Assembly: GCF_051106095.1 (NCBI RefSeq)
Contig: NC_135791.1
Location: 9,396,001-9,460,000, forward strand
From: Pogona vitticeps
Taxonomy: Eukaryota > Chordata > Lepidosauria > Squamata > Agamidae
Length of the DNA: 64,000 nt
Direction of reading: 5' to 3'
Position numbers and translations under genes: made by a program. The notes below the pieces were generated by a model. That model did no database searches. It saw only the letters and a list, made by a program, of their open reading frames with translations, and was not told the DNA's origin. This document shows, in pieces, positions 56,025-64,000 of this stretch; positions within the stretch are counted from its first letter, which is position 1; every line of letters starts with the position of its first letter.

Positions 56025-56125
56025 GTGATTTACTTTAGCATAGTGAGTTACAGTTAGAGTAAGCCCATTTGAACCAATGGAACATATGCACGGGCTGACG
56101 CATCAAATCCCCATTGGTTCAATGG

Positions 56126-56540
56126 ACTTGTTATTGTTGTTTAGTCGTTAAGTCGTGTCTGACTCTTCGTGACCCCATGGACCAGAGTATGCCAGGCCCT
56201 CCTGTCTTCCACTGCCTCCCAGAGTTGGGTCAAATTCATGTTGATAGCTTCGGTGACACAGTCCAGTCATCTTATCCTCTGCTGGCATATTGAGTGTAGC
56301 ACCTTAACAGCGTCATCTTTTAAAATTTTAAATAGTTCAACTGGAATGTCATCACCTCCACTGGCCTTGTTGTTAGCCATGCTTTCTAAGGCCCACTTGA
56401 CTTCGCTCTCCAGGATGTCTGGCTCAAGGTCAGCAACCACACTATCTGAGTTGTCCGGGACATCCAAATTTTTCTGGTATAATTCCTCTGTGTATTCTTG
56501 CCACCTCTTCTTGATCTCTTCTGCTTCTGTGAGGTCCCTA
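56126..56540 (-). mobile_element. Bov-B (RTE) LINE with internal deletion, nested in a MITE
   Basis: Minus-strand reading: first GTSQKRWQEYTEELYQKNLD-like sequence and the frame 56267-56467, MDVPDNSDSVVADLEPDILE, SEVKWALESMANNKASGGDD, IPVELFKILKDDAVKVLHSI. This is the front of the Bov-B RT domain. At about 56284 it jumps straight to the 3' end (NLTQLWEAVEDRRAW, RTRLND-type sequence and the GACTTAACGACTAAACAAC tail). The RT catalytic core between is deleted. The MITE resumes at about 56541. Confidence 0.88.
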
Positions 56541-56595
56541 TGGCCTTACTCTACAGCAGTTCACCACACTAAGCAACAAGATTTTGGCCATTATT

Positions 56596-57319
56596 TTCAT
56601 GCCACCAAGGCCTTGAGGTTTTAATAGGTATTTTGCTATTCATTTAAGGAAATTATGCTCTATCCTTTTGGCGAAAAGAGCTCCCAGTTTACAAAGACAG
56701 GCGGTGCACCCATTCCTATTCTCATATTTACTTTCCAAATCCAAAGCAAGGTGTATAAGGAATATGGGATGGAGAGAGGGAAGGAAAAGAGCAAATGCAA
56801 GTCATAGACCAGTTTAGGTCGTCTTCAAGAGAGGCGACAGCGGTAGGCCCACTGAATCATTTCTTTGTTTATCATTTCTTTCTTTCTTTAAATTATTTAT
56901 ATGGCGCCTTTCTCCCTACAGGGGACTCAAGGCAGCTCACAACAGGTAAAATAAGACATTTTAAAGGATGATTATAAATAGCACCATTAAAAAACAATTA
57001 AACATCAAAAGAATCAAGTATAAAACCAATTGAATGGCTATCGCTAGGCAGCGGTTGAATGAGGGTGAAAAAGGCAGATGGTTTCCCAGAAGAGGTGGTG
57101 GGCTAGCCAGGATCATTTTAATATTCACTCCGTTTGGGAATCTTTTTGAAAGGCTAACAGAGTATAAGTAAGATAACCTGAAACACAACAAACTGAAATT
57201 ACTTTTTTTGTTACTTTTGCCCTCCATCAGGATGGTTTACATGCTTTGCTGGCTCCGATTTCATCCCAACAAGAACACTTGGAGGGTATTTTTTTGCTGC
57301 AGGGTAATGTGCTTGGCAT
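56596..57319. other. Unannotated; CR1/L2-like end at 56888-56943
   Basis: The phrase TTATATGGCGCCTTTCTCCC then GGGGACTCAAGGCAGCTCAC at 56888-56943 is the reverse complement of a LINE 3'-terminal hairpin. The rest is unrecognised. Confidence 0.4.
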
Positions 57320-57405
57320 GAGTTCACCGGATGAGTTTCATGGCAGGGTGGGGATTTGAACTGCCCCATTGCTCTGGTCTGACACTCTTCTGCTGACCAG
57401 ATGCT
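57320..57405 (-). mobile_element. MIR-like SINE fragment, antisense
   Basis: On the minus strand: GTTCAAATCCCCACCCTGCC (B-box region) followed by ATGAAACTCATCCGGTGAAC, similar to 47787-47998. Confidence 0.45.
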
Positions 57406-57480
57406 GTCCAGATATTTTCAACTACAACTTGAATCACCCCTGACCTCTGGCCATACCAGCTGGGGCCAATGGAAGCTTTC

Positions 57481-57872
57481 TGTCAGAATATAGAAATTTT
57501 GTAGGCCTGAACCTGAATAAATGTATCATTAACGAGCTGCCATTGTGCACAGATGTGAGTATGCTGAATCACTCTGAAGATGATGCAATGTCTGGAAATG
57601 AGAAGAAGACCAGGTGTAAAGGATGAAGTCATCTGTCTTCTGATTGGACTAGAAATGTCATGTACATGTATATAAGTGAACAGTGTCTTTGTATCTTCCT
57701 CTTCCTTCTCCACCATTTGCTGCTAGCCACTATGTCCGTTTGTATAAAGAGTTCCTACCATGCTGATGTGATGCCTGCCTGTAAATACTTGTAAATACAA
57801 CCGTCTTGCAAAAGAAGAACTTGTAAGTGTCTTCAATAACTCTGTGTTTTTCCTGTCGCCAAATCCCTGACA
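57481..57872 (+). mobile_element. Solo LTR of an LTR retroelement (fossil)
   Basis: The 392-bp block starts TGTCAGAATATAG and ends AAATCCCTGACA, with a perfect 6-bp inverted end (TGTCAG/CTGACA). It is flanked by a perfect 5-bp duplication, CTTTC (57476-57480 and 57873-57877). A TATA-like box, TGTATATAAG, lies near 57668. No internal retroviral sequence adjoins, so it is a solo LTR formed by recombination between the two LTRs. It looks whole as an LTR. Family is unresolved (endogenous retrovirus or Gypsy-like). Confidence 0.88.
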
Positions 57873-57877
57873 CTTTC

Positions 57878-58681
57878 ATGAAAACATCTCTTCTAGAAAG
57901 GCCAGCAAAGCTGGGCAGGGATTATTGGTGCCCACTCCTCTGCTCCTGTAGGACCTCTGCTTCTCTTGTTCTTTTGCCACCAGCATCATAGTTGGGTCAG
58001 GGTGGGTGCCACTGCTCTCCTTGGATGAGACGGGTGCCAAGGCCATGTCAGAGGTAGAGTAGGCTCCTGGAGTCCTGCCCTGGGGTCCTTCGTCCACAGC
58101 CCTTCCTTTACTCAATGGGTGGGACTACGGAACTTCAGCCCGAGGCTCCTCTTCCCAGGCAGCCCTCACTTCTGCCAAGACACCAAATGGGGGACCCCAA
58201 GCCTTCACAACCTCTCCCCACACCTCCCCCTCCAAAGTCTCCATCTCTCCCTCCATTTCCCTGAAGAAAGCCCCTGATCCCAGCTTCCTCCCACGCTCTT
58301 CTCCTGGCAGCCTCATCAGTCTTATCAAGTGCCCCTCATCCTTCCCCTTGCCTACTAAGGACCCAGGAGTGGTGGCCTTGGGCAGCCCATCTAGGGCGCT
58401 GGTTGTGACCCTCGCACACCTTCTCATCTACTGTACTCTCTGAAAAGTCTAATAACATACATGTTGTAATCTCCATTAGTCATAAGGAACAATAAATAAC
58501 AAATTACTGTTTAGAAGGAGTACAGATGGGTTTACTGTATATAGACTGCATTGTTTCTAAGGGCTGCTTTGAGTCACTTGCATTCTGGGAATGGGAGGCA
58601 TTGTTCCCACCCCCTTTATGCATCAGACACATCTGTCTTTGCTGCTGATACTTCACCTTCATGCCTTTTGTCACTTCCTTT
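57878..58681. other. Unannotated; C-rich segment at 58100-58420
   Basis: The C-rich segment has a 100-codon minus-strand frame (58427 to 58125) rich in Glu and Gly with no recognised domain. No repeat or exon can be assigned. Confidence 0.3.
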
Positions 58682-58904
58682 TAGAGATGGTTTGTGCCAG
58701 TTCGTACTTCAGACAAACAGGTTTTCCTTGCTTCCCACCCGTGCCTCCTCTGGTGAGGCCTGGCTTCCCTGCCCCACTTCCTCCAGGTGCTGCTTCTAAG
58801 GGGCCGCCTGCTGGAGGAGGCAGGACTGAGAAGCGCCAAACACTGGTTTGTCCTAAGAACGGACTAGCACAAACTGCCGGTTCAATGGTTTGTGCCCATC
58901 TCTC
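58682..58904. mobile_element. TAGAGATG-type hAT element (223 bp)
   Basis: The left end TAGAGATGGTTTGTGCCAG and right end GGTTTGTGCCCATCTCTC are inverted. Flanks CTTCCTTT (58674-58681) and GTTCCTTT (58905-58912) differ at one base, so it is a hAT-type duplication. Confidence 0.82.
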
Positions 58905-58912
58905 GTTCCTTT

Positions 58913-59235
58913 CCTTCTAAGGTGTGATGCTATGATGTCCAAACTGAATCTGCCCTTGTGGAACATCTTACCATATGTATCTGTGTGCTCATCTGTACAG
59001 ATCCGTTGAAAGACACCTTCTTTCTTACATGGTCCTACATATAATTCTCATCATGCACAAGTAGCCACTGCCACAGACTGTTAAAACACAAATATTTAGG
59101 ACATTTTCTACTTTTGCTGTGTTGCTTCCAGCTCAGAATTCCATTTCCAGAGCCTTCACGGGCTACTGTCTTTTTGTCTGCAGCATGATTCTTTCCCATT
59201 TTTATCAGCGAGGTCTTTCAAAAACAATTTTACTT
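58913..59235. other. Unannotated stretch
   Basis: No repeat or exon is recognised. Confidence 0.3.
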
Positions 59236-59239
59236 GAGC

Positions 59240-59425
59240 CTATATGTGCTCACTATCCTGAGTGCTCACTGGAAGGACAGATCCTGAAGCTGAGGCTCCA
59301 AAATTTTGGCCATCTCAGACTCCCTGGAAAAGACCTTGATGTTGGGAAAGGGTGAAGGCAAGAGGAGAAGGGGATGACAGAGGATGAGATGGTTGGACAG
59401 TGTCACCGAAACAACCAACATTTCT
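59240..59425 (+). mobile_element. Bov-B (RTE) LINE fragment
   Basis: It carries the same phrases as 50200-50370: GAGTGCTCACTGGAAGGACA, ATCCTGAAGCTGAGGCTCCA, TTTTGGCCATCTCA, TTGATGTTGGGAAAGGGTGA, GATGACAGAGGATGAGATGG. Translation gives SLEGQILKLRLQNFGHL. It lacks the final 3' tail, so it is truncated at both ends. Confidence 0.85.
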
Positions 59426-59429
59426 GTTG

Positions 59430-60948
59430 TTTCTTTCTGGTCTCTTTGTAAGCTGCTCTGGTTTAGAGCTTCAGCTGTCAGTGCCCCTCTCAGAGGACTC
59501 CTCTAGAAAGATTGACCCAGAGGTGCTGGCCCTCGATATCCAGAAGAAACCATGAGTCCTACATATCTGGAAGGCTGAGCCTGCAGCTGATAGGGACTTT
59601 GGGTTTGAATCCCAGGAGGAAGCTAGACCCTCACCCTATGTCTACGAGAGTGGCATAGGCCAAAGAGACAAGCCCAAAGGGAAACTATAAATTAAGTGTC
59701 AGGTAGAAGGGAAAGACTTTTCAGGAGGACGAGAGTCCCCGGGTGATGGCAGCGTCCTCAAAGGAAAGCTGCCTGTTCCTCCTCGAGAGACCAACAGGCC
59801 AAATTCCGCAGCTGAAACCCTTCCTCATTTGGACAAGGGCTTGCATCTTGTCCCCAAAACCTGCCCTGTATCACGCTTCGGCTTCTGGCCTCTGACTCAT
59901 GGAGCTTCCTTGCTTGCGACTGACCCACCTGCATTGGCTTGACTTTGAGCTGCCTTTGTTACATGGCCCTTGGATTTTGGGTAGAATTCTGTATACCTTG
60001 CCCCACCCTGGCTGCTTTGCTCTTGATTCAGAGCTTTTCTAGCTGGGCTTGTTGGGTACTTCTGTCTGCTCAAATCTCTGCCTTGGAAGACAGCCTGTTG
60101 GAGGAGAGAACCACAGCCTCCTCCATTGGCTAATTTTTCTGATCCTCCCATTGTCTGGTCAACCTTTTTGATTTGAATATTTCAGCTGTGGTTGTAGCAT
60201 TCAGGTCCGCTCCTCTTCTGTGCTTGGCTCCTGGATAGCTTGCCTGTAAATGTCCTTCTTTTCTGTTCTGTTCTCCACCAGCAGCAGGTAACAGAGGCAT
60301 GGCAATGAGCTGCCATTTGCCTTCTCTTCTCCCCAAACCTGCTGCCTGGGTCTCTTTTTTCTTTCCTTTTGTTCTGTTCTGTTCCTTTGCTTTTTCTCTA
60401 AAGGCTTATTAATCCAGCAATGAGGTGACCAAAGGGATGGGGGAAGAGTGAGGACTTGTTGGGTACTTCTGGCAGAGAGAGAGAGGAGGAAGTTCTCAAT
60501 CAGCCTCGTTTCCAGCTTGTTAAGGTAGCTCTGCTCTAACCGTGCCTCCTGCTAATCTGGATGATCAGAGCAGAAGTACCTCATCAAGCTGCAAACAAAG
60601 CTTTTGGCCACCAATTTCCTCCCCTCTCTCCACTTATTCCTGTGTGGTGAGCTGAAGTGAATTAACCTGAGGAAATCCAGCCTTTGGGTGTGACTTCGCA
60701 ACAGATCCATTTGCATTTTTCCTGCTGTGTAGTTGCACCCTAGGTCTCTTTTTTGAAGCATCACGAATGGATATGTTCAGGTGGCAGCTTGGGAGTTGAA
60801 GAACACCCACTTATTCTTCCTTGAGCCGTATTTACTCAAACAACCTCTTTACAAACTCAAAAAAAGCCTACTCTTTTGCACGAGTGCAGCATTAACAAGG
60901 CCAGAAACAGTGGCAGTTATTTTACCAACAGAGTGCAAGAAGCTAGTA
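59430..60948. other. Unannotated; contains a 17-bp dispersed direct repeat
   Basis: CTTGTTGGGTACTTCTG occurs at 60048-60064 and again at 60455-60471, bracketing about 390 bp. No terminal structure was found inside. The GC-rich part at 59480-60000 has a vague LTR-like character without paired ends. No exon is recognised. Confidence 0.35.
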
Positions 60949-61381
60949 CAGTCGTGCCCCTCTTAACGATTGCCCCGCATTACGATGAATCCACTTTACG
61001 ATGATCTTTTTGCGATCGCAATTGCAATCGCAAAACAATGGTCTAAATGGGAGAATTTCACTTAGTGATGATTGGTTCCCTGCTTCGGGAACCGGTTTTC
61101 GCTTTACGAGAATCAAAAACAGCTGATTGTCGGGTTTTCAAAATGGCTGCTGGGTGCTTAAAATGGCTCCCCGCTGTGCTTAGGGACGGATTCCTTACTA
61201 TAAAGTCAGCGAAAATGACTGCCGTATGGAGGATCTTCACTGGACTGTGAGTTTTTACCCCATTGGAACGCATTGAATGGTTTTCAATGCGTTTCAATGA
61301 GGTTTTAATTTCGCTTTACAATGTTTTCGCTTATCAGCGATTTTCCTGGAACGGATTATCGTCGTTAAGTGAGGCACCACT
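60949..61381. mobile_element. Tigger/pogo-like MITE, copy 2 (433 bp)
   Basis: The left end CAGTCGTGCCCCTCTTAACG and right end CGTCGTTAAGTGAGGCACCACT are inverted. TA dinucleotides lie at 60947-60948 and 61382-61383. The TIR matches copy 1 at 39248 through GTGCC-C-CTTA/GAGGCACCACT, while the interior (TTTACGATGA, GCGATCGCAATTGCAATCGC) differs, so the two are separate subfamilies. No transposase is encoded. Confidence 0.85.
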
Positions 61382-61383
61382 TA

Positions 61384-64000
61384 TGGTGAGATTATGGCTA
61401 TGAATCAGAAATAATCATTCACAGTAACCTAAAAGGAAAAATTAGGTTTATTTTGCCAAGAACCTTGTGTTAAGACAAAACAGGATAAAATTTAGACTTC
61501 AGCCCAGAAGCTGCTGGAACTGACTTCCACATGTGCAAATATGAGGTAACTTTATGGCTGGCATTTCATTGTAAATGACTGAGAACAAACTACAGCCCTG
61601 AAGAAGAAAGGGGGGTGAACTGAGAAGAAAATGGTCAATGATAAACAACAGCATGCAAGAATATATCCCAGCCCAGTTGGCTATCCATTAGTCTACGTGC
61701 TTACCTGGTTACTTTCAGAGCTTGGAAGGAAAGCATTAAAATTAGTGCATTAACAGTAATTACTTTTTCAATCAAATAGAAGGGGAAAAAACCCACATTA
61801 TCTATTATTTTCAAACAAATACTTCAAAAATACTGTAACATTAATTCAGTTCCTGTCCATTAAAAACAGTCACTTACATATCTCTATGTCTGTAGATTGT
61901 CTTGATGTTATTAACGGGTTATAGTGTATTATGTAATAATAAAATTGGTCAATCTGAAATTCTATACCAGTATACATATATATTTGGGACACAGTTCTTT
62001 TGCTCTTCTTTCCTTGGAAGGAGGAGGAAATAAGAATGATCCAATCATCCTTCTGAGGTTGCATTTTCCTACAACTGTTACCTCATTATCTACAGAGAAA
62101 CTTAGAGAGGGACCAACCAAATCATTCCAGCTTACTTAATCTTCCGCTAACTGTTTTGCTTCAAATGCAAACTTTTAAAAGCATTTCTCAAGTTATATTG
62201 TTCATGGGAGACTGGAAGCCAGTAATTTTTGATTACGTGAACAGACCTTGGACATTCCGTGAAGTTGTGGGTGTGGTAGGAATTGGTCACCTTAACCTGA
62301 GGGAGAATAAAACTGAAGGGAATTGAACAACTTTACGTTGAGAGTATAATTTCAGGCAAAGCTTATGAAGCATTTTGGTAAAACAATAGACTCGAGAATT
62401 GTCAGAGAAATGATTGGCTTTGTCTACAGTTAAGTTTGTTGGATTTGGATGGATATTTTCATCTCTGTAAATGGTGATATGAAGTCTTGTATTAGGACAC
62501 ACATCATTTTCTAACCACCATATGTATTTAACAGTTTTCTTATAGGTTCTGTAATCCATCTGGAAACAAAATGCCAGACTGGGGAGAGAAGGCAATTCCA
62601 AAGTGACCAAAAGAGAATTTTAAATGGAGCTAATAAAAAATGTGCTGCTGAGGGGTCAGTGATGAAAACCTGCATAACGCTCAGTAAACCCGTATTGTTT
62701 ATTTTAAAATGAATGACTTAATTGATGACTTATGTAATAATGCTAATGTAATAAATTAAACATATTCAGGTTTAAATGATAGCAGTAATTGATTAATCTG
62801 TAACAGTTAATAGCATTCATCATCATCTGACCCAATGCTCCAAACTCTGGTTATTTCAGATACAACATTACAGTGCTTATTTTAATACAAATTAGAGTAG
62901 GCAATCATTATGTTCTCATAACTGGGAGAAGTTTCGTTGTTGTTGTTGTTTGGCTACAATTGTGGATTGTTTCTGGACGTTTAGTCCCCAAAGCAAACTT
63001 TTCTGTGGTCCACCTCTTCCATATTGTGAGGTTAAAAGGGTATTTAGGATCATCAATCAGGAATTCCAGTCTTGGGTACAGAAATCAGACGAACATGATA
63101 CAGGGATCAGTCAGTTAAGTACAGTACTTAAAAAGCAACCATACTGCTGAAGTGTGCAGAATAGGGTTGTGAGTAGCAGATGATTAGACTGTAAAGGTAC
63201 AGAATATAACATGTGGCTGTTTAATCTATTCCAAAGATGATTCAAGCATCTACAGCTGTGGTTTGCCTCCTAAGCACCTGGATTCCAGCTCTTCATCTCC
63301 CTATATCTTGCAATTTCAACAAATTCTTGGTGAGCTTCACATACTTAATCTTCGTAAAGACACTCCCACTCTCTCGGCTGCAAACTTTGGCAGATTCATT
63401 TAGAAGCAGAAGTGAGTGCCGGGCCAGCCCTGCTTTGCTAAGAATTCTGACAAGGGTTGTTTATTCTCTGTTGTTGTAAAGTGGAATTGTTTCATTCTCT
63501 TTCAGAAAAAAAAGGTTCAGAAAGTTGCTGGTAATCATGAAATTGAGCAGTACTGGTGCGACTGAGGGAGGGGGAGAAGTTCTTCCATTTCCTGTCATCC
63601 CATTGCACATATCTCCTCCACTGACACTTTGTGGGAACACTTATGGGGAGATGAAGCACACAGGCAGCAGGGAACTAGGTAGCCACAGCTCACAACCACC
63701 ACCCCAAACACACTACCGCCTGAAGCAACTGATTTTCTCTGACTAATGGCCAAGCTAGCTCTCAATCTGAGAATATGTTTCGAAGTGTATTGGTATGCGT
63801 TTGTTTGCAGAACACTCATTTTGTTCCCTGATCATTGCTGCATGGAGGCCTCATTCTACCCATACCTCCCTATGCATTTGCATTTGGTCTTTTTTGAACT
63901 GCAGAAAAAAAACTTGCAGTAAATGCAGAGGTGGGATTGACCCGGTTCGCACCGGTTCCATAGAGGTGGTTGTTATTTTTTATTTTAGTTCGGAGATCCG
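61384..64000. other. Repeat-poor AT-rich terminal stretch
   Basis: No exon, SINE, LINE or MITE is confidently seen in the last 2.6 kb. The segments 61700-61930 and 62690-62860 are especially AT-rich with TAAT, TTAATTGA and TGATTAAT motifs. The minus-strand frame 62610 to 62287 (107 codons) has no recognised domain. Confidence 0.3.

Larger units (their letters stand above)
55758..56589. mobile_element. GTAGTAAATCACACTAG MITE carrying two later insertions
   Basis: The left terminus AGCTAAAATCCTGTTCCTTG continues GTAGTAAATCACACTAGAGT. The right terminus, read on the minus strand, is GGCCAAAATCTTGTTGCTTA then GTGTGGTGAA and GTAGAGTAAGGCC. Both outer ends are flanked by ATTATT (55752-55757 and 56590-56595). 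With the 133-bp retrocopy and the Bov-B insert removed, the MITE itself is about 280 bp. A partial copy lies at 38982. Confidence 0.8.

Noticed and set aside
58125-58427. 100-codon Glu/Gly-rich frame considered as an exon or old gag-like piece
   Set aside because: No recognisable motif, no splice context that could be defended and no neighbouring element parts.
59476-60000. Possible further LTR beginning TGTCAGTGCC
   Set aside because: No right end and no target duplication could be located.

Overview
The window looks like gene-poor nuclear DNA of a squamate reptile (lizard or snake). The main evidence is its mixture of interspersed repeats: Bov-B (RTE) LINE ends with ACA-rich tails, tRNA-derived SINEs whose 3' end matches the Bov-B tail (the Sauria-SINE arrangement), L2 and CR1 LINE 3' ends with AAAT-type tails, many short palindromic hAT elements, Tigger-like elements and long (AAAT)n/(AAAG)n arrays. 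No bacterial operon, phage, CRISPR array, rRNA or functional tRNA gene is visible. I found no convincing host exon. The long open frames are either LINE reverse-transcriptase remnants (7229-7723, 7896-8126, 26648-27058, 46007-46282, 56267-56467), accidental reading through SINEs, or low-complexity frames. Intergenic or large-intron DNA is the best description.

Layout. 1-5 kb: a hAT-like element with an internal minisatellite, two antisense tRNA SINEs and an L2 tail with a long tetranucleotide array. 5-11 kb: a palindromic hAT MITE, a chimeric LINE-derived retroposon, a zinc-finger-tailed LINE with a partial second copy, a hAT fragment, a solo LTR and a diverged reverse-transcriptase fossil. 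11-24 kb: mostly single-copy sequence with hAT-like MITEs, one SINE, a perfect 43-bp hairpin and a small CpG cluster. 24-27 kb: opposing CR1 pieces, two palindromic hAT MITEs and an L2 end. 29-44 kb: six copies of one Bov-B-tailed SINE, all in the same orientation, with a hAT element, a Bov-B end, a Tigger-like element and a CR1 end. 44-51 kb: an RTE end, a CR1 end, a MIR-like SINE, a hAT element and a Bov-B end with a 10-bp target duplication. 53-61 kb: nested elements (a hAT inside a palindromic MITE; a retrocopy and a Bov-B inside another MITE), a solo LTR, a small hAT and a second Tigger-like element. 61.4-64 kb: mostly single-copy AT-rich DNA.

How the parts work together. The six SINEs and the Bov-B fragments share the motif AGTCGTGTCYGACTCT near their 3' ends, which fits the established model that Bov-B machinery copies these SINEs in trans. 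The hAT MITEs carry 8-bp target duplications and the Tigger-like elements sit between TA dinucleotides, so hAT and pogo-type transposases encoded elsewhere would have moved them. Several target duplications are perfect, so some insertions are fairly recent. Five AT-rich repeat-free blocks rich in TAAT-type motifs could be conserved regulatory DNA, but only a cross-species alignment can show that. I see no new multi-gene system. The most interesting items are the nested insertions, the chimeric LINE-derived retroposon, the 133-bp retrocopy with a 17-bp target duplication, and the perfect palindrome at 18223-18265.
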